The position numbers were made by a program, and so were the translations under genes. The notes beneath the pieces are model-generated. The model had not been told where the DNA came from. It made no database searches and saw only the letters and a list, made by a program, of their open reading frames with translations. From contig CAZBJW010000003.1 in the NCBI GenBank assembly GCA_964492135.1, positions 11,720-75,719 of the forward strand: DNA of 64,000 bases, given 5' to 3'. The number at the start of each line of letters is the position of its first letter. Positions within the stretch are counted from its first letter, which is position 1. This DNA is from CAYGAW01 sp964492135. Lineage in GTDB: Bacteria > Chloroflexota > Anaerolineae > UBA7937 > B3-Chlor. Shown one piece after another: positions 1-7,801 of this stretch.

Positions 1-58
1 CCCACTCGATCAGTCCTCGGCCGACCAACGTTCTGGTGGGCCAGCGGAACTCGTACAT
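1..58 (-). CDS. N-terminal start of a possible iron-containing alcohol dehydrogenase (partial)
   Basis: Only 19 codons lie in the window. They start at the ATG at 58 after a GGTGAG ribosome-binding stretch and read MYEFRWPTRTLVGRGLIEW. The pattern aromatic, P-T-R, hydrophobic, G-R-G resembles the N-terminus of group III iron-dependent alcohol dehydrogenases, but 19 residues cannot prove a family. The gene starts 5 nt after the corrinoid-protein stop, so it probably belongs to the same minus-strand operon. Confidence 0.3.
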   Translation of the reverse strand, partial: MYEFRWPTRTLVGRGLIEW

Positions 59-63
59 CTCAC

Positions 64-699
64 CTATCCCACCAGCGAGCGTGCCAATTCGATCGCCGAG
101 GCCGCATCAGGTGCATAGCCGTCGGCCTCGATTTCACGGGAGAGGGCCTGGGTGACCGGAGCGCCGCCGATCATCACCTTCACATTATCCCGCAGGCCAG
201 CTTCCACCAGCGCGTCAATCGTGTGCTTCATACTCGGCATGGTGGTGGTCAGCAAGGCCGACATGCCGACCAGGTCCGGCTGCTCCGTCTTCACGGCCTC
301 GATGAACTTGTCGGGAGGGACGTCAATGCCCAGGTCAACGACCTCGAAACCGGCACCCTCCAGCATCATCCTCACCATGTTTTTGCCGATATCGTGCAGG
401 TCGCCCTTGACGGTGCCCAGGACAACCTTGCCGGCCGAAGGCACATCGCTCTCGGCCAGCAACGGGCGCAGGATGTCCATGCCAGCATGCATAGCACGGG
501 CAGCAATGAGTACCTCGGGCACAAACAGCTCACCGTCCCGGAAGTCCACACCAACCCGATCCATCCCGGCAAGGAGGCCATCATTGAGCACCTCCTCCGG
601 CGTCATCCCTTCATCGAGCGCCTTCTGGGTCAGTTCGGCAACCGCATCGTCTTCACCGTCATACAGTTTCTCCGCGATCTGCTTGAGTATGTCGCTCAT
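64..699 (-). CDS. B12-binding corrinoid protein of a methyltransferase system
   Basis: The 211-residue protein is a two-domain corrinoid shuttle of the MttC/MtbC/MtgC type. Residues 1-90 form the helical cap domain. The Rossmann-like cobalamin domain contains G-D-L-H-D-I-G-K-N, the DxHxxG signature whose histidine coordinates cobalt, at about residues 100-108, followed by L-L-T-T-T and G-G-A-P near the end. It would carry a methyl group between a substrate-specific methyltransferase and the pterin methyltransferase encoded next door. No MttB-type partner is in the window and it may lie beyond base 1. The neighbouring OpuC-type transporter makes glycine betaine or a related quaternary amine the likely methyl donor, which is inference. 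Confidence 0.92.
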   Translation of the reverse strand: MSDILKQIAEKLYDGEDDAVAELTQKALDEGMTPEEVLNDGLLAGMDRVGVDFRDGELFVPEVLIAARAMHAGMDILRPLLAESDVPSAGKVVLGTVKGDLHDIGKNMVRMMLEGAGFEVVDLGIDVPPDKFIEAVKTEQPDLVGMSALLTTTMPSMKHTIDALVEAGLRDNVKVMIGGAPVTQALSREIEADGYAPDAASAIELARSLVG

Positions 700-1132
700 C
701 GGAAATCCTTTCCGGCGCGGATAGCCCCTCCTTCAGGTGTGGGGAGGAGCGCCGCGATTCTCCTTTTTTGCAAAGTTAGCAAATTTGTCCTATACTGTTT
801 GTAGGGTCGCAAGGCACTCCGCACGGCGGAGAAACGGCTTTTGCACCTTAACAAGCGGAGGTAACGGGTTCTGCACACGAATCGCTGTGCGGGTAAAACC
901 CTCGGCGTCAGGCTTAGCCTGTAACTCGCGGCGGATATTCTCCGTCGGGCTGTTGTCAACCAGCCATACGTCTCGGACACAGGACCTCCTGTGGCGCCAG
1001 GGACAAGCCCCTGGATTTATCTGTGGGGTAGTTGACTGTTCCTGCATCCTTTCTCGGGCACGTTAACTGGTAGATGCGTCGAGCGGGAGATAGACGCCCA
1101 ATCCATCACTTCCCCATCTACGAATCCACCCC
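700..1132. other. 433-bp intergenic region, no recognised gene
   Basis: This gap lies between the corrinoid protein start and the end of the pterin methyltransferase gene. Short open frames exist on both strands, but none resembles a known family or has a convincing ribosome-binding site. I looked for a cobalamin riboswitch and saw no convincing B12 box. The T-rich stretch near 762-770 and the sequence up to 805 could hold a promoter, but I cannot assign one. Confidence 0.5.
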
Positions 1133-1981
1133 CTATCGCTTTTTCCGCCTCTTGCGATAGTGCTTGATGTACCTCATCGCGAACTCGTCCCGTCCCAGGA
1201 GTAGATCCACCGCCAGGACGGCCTCTCTGACCCTGGCCGCATTGACGATAGGGGCATTGACGCCCTCTCTGATCGCCATTACCAGGAACGCCCAGTTGAG
1301 CACCTCGCGGTCCGGTAGACCGAAGGAGACGTTGCTGGCCCCCAGCGTCATGTTGACCCCCAGTTCAGCCCGAACCAGGCGGCTGGCCTCCAGCGTGACC
1401 AACGCAGCTTTGGAGTCGGACGCCACTGTCAGGGCCAGGCAGTCGATCAGGACGTCTTCGTGGGGGATGTCCAGAGCCTCGGCTCGTTCAACGATCTTGC
1501 GGGCGATCTCCAACCGTGTGTGGGGGTCGTCAGGGATGCCTCCCTCGTCCATACACAAGCCGATGACCGCCGCTCCGTGCTCGGCCACGAGGGGCAGCAC
1601 CTGTTCCAGGTTCTTTTCCTCACCATTGATCGAGTTAACCAACGGCTTGCCCTGGTAGACTTCCAGGGCGGCGGCCAAGGCATTAGGGTCTGGCGTATCG
1701 ATGCTGAGGGGAACCTCTACCACCTCCTGGATCATCTCCACAGCACGGGGCAGCAGCGCCACCTGATCCACCCCGACGGCGCCCATGTTAACATCAATCA
1801 CGTCGGCGCCAGCGGCCACCTGGTTCTGAGCCTCGCTCTTGACGATCTCCACGTTGCCCGCCACCAATGCAGCCGCCAGTCCCTTGCGCCCGGTGGGGTT
1901 GATCCGCTCGCCGATGAGCACTGTAGGGCGATCGGGAGCAATGCGAACGGTACCTTTTGTTCCCTTGAGAACGGTCTCCAT
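1133..1981 (-). CDS. Methyltetrahydrofolate:corrinoid methyltransferase (MtgA/AcsE-type, pterin-binding family)
   Basis: The 282-residue product belongs to the dihydropteroate-synthase-like TIM-barrel family. Typical segments are V-L-I-G-E-R-I-N-P-T-G-R-K at the first strand, A-G-A-D-V-I-D-V-N, S-I-D-T-P and a conserved N-S-I-N-G-E. In known relatives (AcsE, MtgA) these bind methyltetrahydrofolate and exchange the methyl group with a corrinoid protein. I chose the ATG at 1981 because GAAGGG precedes it; an upstream GTG at 2035 gives an 18-residue extension with no clear ribosome-binding site. The lysine/arginine-rich C-terminus is unusual. Together with the corrinoid protein and betaine transporter it suggests demethylation of betaine into the one-carbon pool. 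Confidence 0.88.
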   Translation of the reverse strand: METVLKGTKGTVRIAPDRPTVLIGERINPTGRKGLAAALVAGNVEIVKSEAQNQVAAGADVIDVNMGAVGVDQVALLPRAVEMIQEVVEVPLSIDTPDPNALAAALEVYQGKPLVNSINGEEKNLEQVLPLVAEHGAAVIGLCMDEGGIPDDPHTRLEIARKIVERAEALDIPHEDVLIDCLALTVASDSKAALVTLEASRLVRAELGVNMTLGASNVSFGLPDREVLNWAFLVMAIREGVNAPIVNAARVREAVLAVDLLLGRDEFAMRYIKHYRKRRKKR

Positions 1982-2082
1982 GGCTCTCAACCCTTCTGTA
2001 CCAATGGAGTCTTGGGCAACGATCGGGCCGACCACGACCAGCGGTGGCCGGCCCTCGCGTTACCTCTGACCTGACGGATGCG

Positions 2083-3042
2083 CTAATCGCCGCAACTCTC
2101 GATCAGGTCGTTCTCCAACAGGAAGTTGCAGGCCACATCCCGCGGGTCCTGCTCGTCGCCGGTGTCTAGCTCATTGTCAGCGCCCACATCAACCAAGGCG
2201 TTCAGCTGAGTCATAGTCTCGGTGTCAAGAGCGGAAGCGATGGGAGCCAAGATATCCTTGATCTCGGGGTACTTGTCCAACACCTCTTTGCGAACCACCG
2301 GTGCAGGGTTGTAGATGGGGAAGAAATGCTGATCATCCGCTAGGTTAAAGAAGCCCCAAGCAGCGATGCGCCCGTCGGTAGCGAAGCCCATGGCCACATC
2401 GCACTCCCCATCGCGCAGAGCCTTGTAGGTCACCCCGATCTCCATAGTGGTCACGTAGTCCTCGTTAAACTGGAACCCGTAGGCTTCCGCCATGGCGGGG
2501 TAACCATCGGGCCGCACCGTCCACTCCATATCGCTGCAAAGTCGGGCGTTGGGGTTCTCGGCCAGATATGCGCCCAAGTCGGAGAGGGATTCTACGCCGT
2601 ACTGCTCTCCCGCTTCCTTGGTCATCATCAGGGTATAGGTGTCGTCGAAGGGAGCGTAGTCCAGCCAGATCAAGCCCTTCGCCGCGTCCTCGCCTGCAAC
2701 CTTGTCGAAGATCTCCTGTGGGTCGGTGATCGATTCCTCATGACCCAGGTGTACCATCCAGGCAGTACCCGTGTACTCCCAGTAGAGATCGACCTCGCCG
2801 GCCTCCAAGGCCTCACGGTTCACCACTGTCCCGCCCAGGTCTATCTGGTTGCCAACGGTGAAGCCGGCCTCCTCCAGAGCCAGGACGGTCATCCACCCCA
2901 AGAGATACTGCTCCGTGAAGTTCTTAGAAGAGACGACGATGGGGCCCTTAGGAGCCGCAGTAGGGGTAGCGGCTGGAGCACAGCTGGTTGCCAATAGGCC
3001 CAGCACGGCCAACAAGACTAGAATCGTCAAGCACTTTCTCAT
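2083..3042 (-). CDS. Glycine betaine/choline-type ABC transporter substrate-binding lipoprotein
   Basis: A 319-residue OpuAC/ProX-family binding protein. Residues 1-21 form a lipoprotein signal with the lipobox A-T-S-C, followed by a Thr/Pro/Ala-rich linker and then V-S-S-K-N-F-T-E-Q-Y, which is characteristic of OpuCC/OsmF binding proteins. W-E-Y-T-G-T-A-W near residues 88-95 is the segment that contributes to the ligand pocket in this family. It is the last transporter gene of the operon, following permease, ATPase and permease. The exact ligand (betaine, carnitine, choline or proline betaine) cannot be read from sequence. Confidence 0.9.
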   Translation of the reverse strand: MRKCLTILVLLAVLGLLATSCAPAATPTAAPKGPIVVSSKNFTEQYLLGWMTVLALEEAGFTVGNQIDLGGTVVNREALEAGEVDLYWEYTGTAWMVHLGHEESITDPQEIFDKVAGEDAAKGLIWLDYAPFDDTYTLMMTKEAGEQYGVESLSDLGAYLAENPNARLCSDMEWTVRPDGYPAMAEAYGFQFNEDYVTTMEIGVTYKALRDGECDVAMGFATDGRIAAWGFFNLADDQHFFPIYNPAPVVRKEVLDKYPEIKDILAPIASALDTETMTQLNALVDVGADNELDTGDEQDPRDVACNFLLENDLIESCGD

Positions 3043-3171
3043 CTCTTTCTCCCTTCCATCTGAGTATCACTTCTCAACGGTTCGAACCTCCCTCATCTTT
3101 CTGCCTCACATGCTGACCACCTCCGGTAACTCGTAAACGATTTTCCACTGCTTCTTGGATGATTAGAGTAA

Positions 3172-3930
3172 TCAATGAGGGGGTGCCACAAGCGCCTCCA
3201 CCTTACCCATGATAAAATCGAGGAGCATGGCAAAAACGGCGGTGAGGGTGCCGCCGGTGATGACCATAGCGTTTCGCCTAACGCGGATCCCAGTGGCGAT
3301 GGGCTGCCCTAAAGTTGGCCAACCGATAAAAGTGGCCAGGGCGGCAGTGCCCACATTGATGACCACCGCCGTGCGGATGCCGGCGAAGATAACCCTTAGA
3401 GCCAGAGGGATCTCGATCCTGGTCAATATCTGGCCCTGGGTCATCCCCATCCCTCGCGCGGCCTCTATAATAGCCGGATCCACCTCTTCGATGCCCACAG
3501 AGGTATTGCGCACTATCGGCAGAAGAGCGTAAAGCCAGAGGGCGAAGATGGAGGGCTTTAGACCGAGGCCCAGAAAGATATACGATAGGCCCAGGATGGC
3601 CATGCTCGGTACAGTCTGACCTATGTTTGCCAACCCCAAGATCAGCCCCGCGAAATCCTTGAAGCCCGGGCGGGTGATAAAAATGCCTGCCGGTATGCCC
3701 ACCAAAATGGCCAGGGACGAGGCTATCAGGATCACCTGTATGTGCTTTATCGTGAACTTGATGAGGTGGTGCGGGGTTACGACCCTGGAATCCATGGTCC
3801 CCGGTTGGACCCTGGCGATCACGAGGAGATAGAGAAGCGCTATGGCGACGACGCATAAGCTGGGTACGATGAGCCAGCCCAGAATGTCTTGAAGGGTGAT
3901 TCGCTTGTGAGATTGACGGCTCTTGCCCAC
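3172..3930 (-). CDS. OpuC-type ABC transporter permease
   Basis: A 252-residue inner-membrane permease of the OpuCB/ProW family with about six hydrophobic segments. The cytoplasmic EAA loop is visible as E-A-A-R-G-M-G-M-T near residue 165, where the ATPase docks. It begins with GTG 5 nt downstream of the ATPase stop, so the two are probably translationally coupled. It should pair with the second permease at 5076-6488 to form a heterodimeric pore. Confidence 0.9.
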   Translation of the reverse strand: MGKSRQSHKRITLQDILGWLIVPSLCVVAIALLYLLVIARVQPGTMDSRVVTPHHLIKFTIKHIQVILIASSLAILVGIPAGIFITRPGFKDFAGLILGLANIGQTVPSMAILGLSYIFLGLGLKPSIFALWLYALLPIVRNTSVGIEEVDPAIIEAARGMGMTQGQILTRIEIPLALRVIFAGIRTAVVINVGTAALATFIGWPTLGQPIATGIRVRRNAMVITGGTLTAVFAMLLDFIMGKVEALVAPPH

Positions 3931-3934
3931 CGGC

Positions 3935-5059
3935 CTACACCCCTCCTCTCTCGGTATAGGTCTCTCCCGCGTACTTTTGCAGGGCGCTAGAGGTGATGAG
4001 CCCCCTCAGCCGGGTCTCGTCGTCCACGACGCAAACGTAGCCGATGTCGCAGGTCAACATCTCCGATAGAGCGTCCTTTAGGGTGGCCTCCATCCCCACC
4101 GTGGTGGCTACTGGATGGACTACGTCGCTGATCCAGCCCCTCTTCCCTTGGAGGGTCTTCCACGACACATAACCCTTGAGCACTCTGCCAGGATCGATAA
4201 CCAAGAGGTTGTCCACATTCTCTTTTCGCATGTACTCCTCCACCTCTTCGATGCTCTGCGTCGTCATGGCGGTGAAGGGGTGATCGTCCATCACCTCATA
4301 TACCCGCACCAGGTTTAGCCGCTTCAGGGTGCGGTCAGCCCCCACAAAATCCTCGACGAACCTGTTGGCCGGATAGGCCAGGATCTCATCTGGGGTCCCA
4401 TATTGCTCTAGGATGCCCCCCACCTGGAGTATAGCGATCTTGTTCCCCATCTTGATGGCCTCATTGATGTCATGGGTGACGAATATCACCGTCTTCTTCA
4501 GTTTCTCTTGCAGTCGTAGGAATTCATTTTGCAGCCGCTCTCTAGTTATGGGGTCGATGGCTCCAAAGGGCTCATCCATCAGCATCACCGGCGGATCAAC
4601 ACCCAACGCTCTCGCCACGCCGATCCGCTGCTTCTGGCCGCCAGACAACTCATGAGGATAGCGGTTGCGGAATTCGGCAGGCTCCATGCCCATCAACCTC
4701 AGAAGTTCGTCGACCCGCGCGCTTATCCTCTCCTTGTCCCAGCCGAGAAGGTTGGCCACTGTAGCGATGTTATTCGTGATGGACATATGGGGGAAAAGGC
4801 CGATCTCCTGGATGACGTAGCCTATGCCTCGCCTCAATTCGATGGGATCCATCTTGGTGACATCCTTGCCGCCCACGTAGATGGTGCCACTGGTGGGCTC
4901 TATGAGCCGGTTCACCATCTTCATGGTAGTTGTCTTCCCGCAGCCTGAGGGGCCCACTAGGACACAGGTCTCGCCTTCAGGAACTTCCAAAGTCAAATCG
5001 GTCACCGCACATTCCGACTGACCGGGGTATATCTTGGTCACGTGCTCGAATCTGATCAT
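3935..5059 (-). CDS. Glycine betaine-type ABC transporter ATP-binding protein with C-terminal CBS pair
   Basis: A 374-residue ATPase of the OpuA/OpuC class. Walker A G-P-S-G-C-G-K-T-T lies at about 37-45, the Q-loop at Q-E-I-G-L-F-P-H, the signature L-S-G-G-Q-K-Q-R and Walker B V-M-L-M-D-E-P-F at about 157-164. Residues from about 260 form two CBS domains, which in OpuA sense ionic strength or nucleotides and gate transport. The gene lies between the two permease genes in one operon. Confidence 0.93.
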   Translation of the reverse strand: MIRFEHVTKIYPGQSECAVTDLTLEVPEGETCVLVGPSGCGKTTTMKMVNRLIEPTSGTIYVGGKDVTKMDPIELRRGIGYVIQEIGLFPHMSITNNIATVANLLGWDKERISARVDELLRLMGMEPAEFRNRYPHELSGGQKQRIGVARALGVDPPVMLMDEPFGAIDPITRERLQNEFLRLQEKLKKTVIFVTHDINEAIKMGNKIAILQVGGILEQYGTPDEILAYPANRFVEDFVGADRTLKRLNLVRVYEVMDDHPFTAMTTQSIEEVEEYMRKENVDNLLVIDPGRVLKGYVSWKTLQGKRGWISDVVHPVATTVGMEATLKDALSEMLTCDIGYVCVVDDETRLRGLITSSALQKYAGETYTERGGV

Positions 5060-5075
5060 AGGTCTCCCCCCTAAA

Positions 5076-6488
5076 CTAGGCTCTTTCTTCTCGCAGCCCC
5101 ACCGGCGTGAGGAAGGTCTGAGCCCGTCCTAGAAGGTAATCTACCAGTATGGCGAAGATGGAAACGCCCACCGCCCCGGCGAGCACCATCCTATCGCTGA
5201 TCCTGCTTAAGCCATCGAATATGAAATCACCCAGGTTATCGACTCCGATGAGGGTGCCGATGGCGGCGATGCCCACGATCATGACCACGGAGACCCGCAC
5301 GCCGGCCATGATAACCGGCACGGTCATCGGCAACTTGACCTTAAATAAGAGCTGCCATTCGGTCATCCCCATACCTCTCCCCGCCTCGACAATGGCTGGG
5401 CTGACGTTTTTGATGCCGGTATAGGTGTTGCGCAGTATGGGCAATTGGGCGTAGAGGATGAGGGCCACGGCGACGTTCAGGAAACCGATGCCGAAGAGGG
5501 GAATGAATAGGCCGAAGAGGGCGATGCTGGGTATAGTCAACATGATACCAGCGGCGTAGAGCATGGACTCTGCCGCCCTCTCCCCGAGAATGAAGAGGAG
5601 GTAGAGGAGGAGAATCAATACGATCCCTATCAGGCTCATGCCTTGTGGCCTGGGCAGGGTACTCTTTAGCCAATCCGCTGTGGCCTCACCGAAGATCCCT
5701 CCTGAGCCAAGATAGAGGAGGATGAGGAGGGCGAGGGGCAACAACAGTAGGAGATGGGAAAGGTGTGGGCGCCGAGGTGGCAAGGTGATTAGAATGCCTA
5801 TGATCACCCCTAATACGATGGCGATGACCATGGAGAAGAGAACTAGCCAAGCGTGCTGGAGGGTCAAGTCGAGGAGTTTCTCCCTCTCCCCCCACATGTA
5901 GTAGACGTTGGTGGTGATGACATTCTCCACCCCGGTGACGAAAAACCCTACCACAACTAAGATGGTCCACCCCAACAAAGCCACTCCCAGGACCCTTATG
6001 ACGTCGCTGGCTAAGAGGTCATGGGCTGCCTGGAGGGCGAAGAGGAGAAGGAGAGCCCCATAGGCGATAGTAAGGATTTGAATGAATTGAATGATGCCCA
6101 CTTCTTTGAGAGGATCCAGAACAGCGGCAGCGAACCCAACCCTTCCAGAGACCGCGATGATGAGGCTCAGAGGTACAACGAACAAAGAGAGGAGGTAACT
6201 CTGCTCTGCGAAATCGCCGCTGCCGCCAAACAACTTGACTATGATATACAAGATAAAAGAGGCTATGAAGAATTCGGTGGCCGTGAAGAAGATCCAGCGG
6301 ATCAGGCTTATCAGGATAGCCATCGCTGGGTCGGCTATACGTATGGAGACTAGGCCTCCCACAAAGCCGGCGATGGCCAACCCCAGGACGGTTTTCAAAG
6401 GATCGGCTTTGCTCTTCTCATCCCCAAAAGCGTCAACGCTAGGCTTGGTCAGAACGTTTATCCAGCCGTAGAGTAGCTCCTGAAGCAC
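5076..6488 (-). CDS. OpuC-type permease fused to an N-terminal Yip1-like membrane domain
   Basis: The 470-residue protein is about twice the usual OpuCB/OpuCD length. Residues 1 to about 165 form a separate multi-helix domain beginning M-L-Q-E-L-L-Y-G-W, which resembles Yip1/DUF1282-type membrane domains. The C-terminal part is a standard binding-protein-dependent permease with G-R-G-M-G-M-T-E in the EAA loop. An extra hydrophobic insertion sits between the first permease helix and the EAA region. It is the first transporter gene after the regulator. The Yip1 assignment comes from pattern and hydropathy only. Confidence 0.75.
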   Translation of the reverse strand: MLQELLYGWINVLTKPSVDAFGDEKSKADPLKTVLGLAIAGFVGGLVSIRIADPAMAILISLIRWIFFTATEFFIASFILYIIVKLFGGSGDFAEQSYLLSLFVVPLSLIIAVSGRVGFAAAVLDPLKEVGIIQFIQILTIAYGALLLLFALQAAHDLLASDVIRVLGVALLGWTILVVVGFFVTGVENVITTNVYYMWGEREKLLDLTLQHAWLVLFSMVIAIVLGVIIGILITLPPRRPHLSHLLLLLPLALLILLYLGSGGIFGEATADWLKSTLPRPQGMSLIGIVLILLLYLLFILGERAAESMLYAAGIMLTIPSIALFGLFIPLFGIGFLNVAVALILYAQLPILRNTYTGIKNVSPAIVEAGRGMGMTEWQLLFKVKLPMTVPVIMAGVRVSVVMIVGIAAIGTLIGVDNLGDFIFDGLSRISDRMVLAGAVGVSIFAILVDYLLGRAQTFLTPVGLREERA

Positions 6489-6666
6489 AGACCCTCCAAC
6501 CCTAGAGATCTATCTCGGACTGAGACGCTCCACTCCTCTTCCCCTTTTTGCAGCGTGTGCCTTTTGTCCCTCATTATGCAACTACGCTGCGATTCGTGAA
6601 ACGATTGTACTCACTGTTTCCTAGTTATCGAACAGAGCATCGCAGCGAGACGGCGCTGAAAGCTGC
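6489..6666. other. Intergenic region upstream of the betaine transporter operon
   Basis: These 178 bases separate the regulator stop from the first transporter start. They are the natural place for the transporter operon promoter and for a regulator binding site. I see no long inverted repeat or clear consensus promoter on the minus strand. Confidence 0.4.
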
Positions 6667-7347
6667 TTACTTTGAAGCTTGAGTGCCCAGACGCCAGAAG
6701 GCTCCCTCTTCTTGGATAACGCGCTCTAGAATGGCCTCGTGGGTTTCGTTGATTTCATTGAGTATTGCCTGGCGGGCTGTCGCAACGTCACGGGTGCGCA
6801 GTGCCTCAATGATGAGCGCGTGCCTGGGCTCCAGCGTCTCGCCAGCGCGGCACAGGACCATGAAGCGGGCCAACCGGTCGTGCAAGCGGCCCAACATCTC
6901 CGCTAGTTCTTGGTTGCCCGATGCCTGAGCGATTAGGTAGTGGAAACGCCGGTTCTCGTCCATGTAACGGTCGTAGGATTCATCGTCCTCGCCAGTGTAG
7001 CCAGCGTGGACGTGTTCGAGTTGCTGAAGCTGCTCCTCAGTGATCCGGACCACGGCTCGCTCGATGGAGGCCACTTCGAGGATCTCGCGCAGTTCGAGCA
7101 TGTCGCGCAACTGCTTCAGGGTGATGCGGGTGACAAAGTAACCCGAGCGGGGCTTGATCGATACCAACCCTTCCTGACTGAGCATCTGGAGTGCGTCGCG
7201 CACCGGCGTGACGCTGGTACCGTAGCTCTCGGTCAGTGCATCCAGATCTAGCCTCTCACCTGGCTCGCGATGTCCCACGATGATGGAACGACGAAGCTCC
7301 GTGTAAATCAGGTTCTTCGAGGTATCACCTTGTTTCGAACGAAGCAT
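6667..7347 (-). CDS. GntR-family transcriptional regulator with FCD domain
   Basis: A 226-residue FadR-subfamily regulator. The N-terminal winged helix includes L-R-R-S-I-I-V-G and G-T-S-V-T-P-V-R-D-A-L with the usual P-R-S-G-Y-F-V wing. The C-terminal helical FCD domain carries histidines and acidic residues that usually bind a metal and a carboxylate-type effector. The start ATG is preceded by AGGGAG. The gene lies just upstream of the transporter genes on the same strand and probably controls them and itself. Confidence 0.9.
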   Translation of the reverse strand: MLRSKQGDTSKNLIYTELRRSIIVGHREPGERLDLDALTESYGTSVTPVRDALQMLSQEGLVSIKPRSGYFVTRITLKQLRDMLELREILEVASIERAVVRITEEQLQQLEHVHAGYTGEDDESYDRYMDENRRFHYLIAQASGNQELAEMLGRLHDRLARFMVLCRAGETLEPRHALIIEALRTRDVATARQAILNEINETHEAILERVIQEEGAFWRLGTQASK

Positions 7348-7414
7348 TAACGCAACTCCCTGCTAGGCCCACAAACATTAATAAAACATCAGGTAAGGTC
7401 CCTATTAATATCAA

Positions 7415-7443
7415 ATTATATCTTATAATACACCAGATGTCAA
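7415..7443 (-). promoter_or_regulatory. Consensus sigma-70 promoter for the GntR regulator
   Basis: Read on the minus strand, TTGACA (7443-7438), exactly 17 bases, then TATAAT (7420-7415). The -10 hexamer overlaps the small palindrome ATTATA-AGA-TATAAT (7415-7429), a plausible autoregulatory operator. The start codon lies about 70 nt downstream. Confidence 0.8.
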
Positions 7444-7459
7444 GATATGATGTATCTTG
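7441..7459. promoter_or_regulatory. Candidate operator palindrome next to the regulator promoter
   Basis: CAAGATA-TGATG-TATCTTG is a perfect 7-bp inverted repeat with a 5-base spacer. It overlaps the outer edge of the -35 box at 7438-7443. The size and position fit a GntR-dimer site, but no experiment or second copy supports it here. Confidence 0.45.
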
Positions 7460-7525
7460 TAGCCTGTTGCGTAATAATTGGAGCTCAATTGCCCGAACCA
7501 TTAACCAAAGAGGAGGATAACACAC

Positions 7526-7567
7526 ATGAAAAGAGTTAGACGGAAGATTGCGTCTTCCGTCTAACTC
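7526..7567 (+). other. 12-codon mini-ORF buried in a perfect 15-bp hairpin
   Basis: A strong ribosome-binding site AGGAGGA (7511-7517) precedes an ATG at 7526 that opens a 12-codon frame (MKRVRRKIASSV, stop TAA at 7562-7564). Bases 7533-7547 and 7553-7567 form a perfect 15-bp inverted repeat around the loop TTGCG, so nearly the whole frame lies in the hairpin. It may be a leader peptide/attenuator, the truncated start of a lost gene, or a small mobile-element end. No T-tract follows. Confidence 0.4.
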
Positions 7568-7578
7568 CTGTTCTACAT

Positions 7579-7663
7579 GGACCTGTGGTGAAACCCGGTC
7601 GACACACCTGACTCCAAATCAGGCGTCCTGGCGGACATGCGGATTCGAATCCCGCCAGGCCCA
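7579..7663 (+). tRNA. tRNA-Leu-like gene or relic with long variable arm and CCA anticodon
   Basis: A class II cloverleaf can be folded by hand: acceptor GGACCTG/CAGGCCC (7579-7585/7656-7662, A-C mismatch at pair 3), Leu-like D-arm with the GG pair, anticodon stem CCTGA/TCAGG around the loop CTCCAAA, variable arm GTCC-TGGC-GGAC (7625-7636), and T-arm with loop TTCGAAT (7644-7650) but an A-C mismatch at pair 53-61. The D-arm and long variable arm match tRNA-Leu, yet the anticodon 7614-7616 is CCA, which reads the Trp codon UGG. Two A-C mismatches suggest a decaying tRNA. No 3' CCA is encoded. Confidence 0.5.
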
Positions 7664-7801
7664 CTGAGTGAGCGGACAACTCCCCCTGTTCCTTGATGGG
7701 GTCAAGGCAAGCGTCCTACCAACGGGAGTGCACTCATTGGCAATTGTTAGTATTGCACAGGAACGGCCTTTAGTCAAGGGGCCTGAGAAAGTTCTACGGA
7801 C

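Noticed and set aside
152..804. Plus-strand open frames opposite the corrinoid protein
   Set aside because: No family resemblance or ribosome-binding site; antisense shadows.
7666..7737. Second tRNA-like region with hairpin CCTTGATGGGGTCAAGG and a reverse-strand GTTGGTAGGACGC D-arm-like stretch
   Set aside because: No T-loop TTCRA, poor acceptor pairing, and position 33 is not U in the minus-strand fold. Could be tRNA debris but cannot be supported as a gene.
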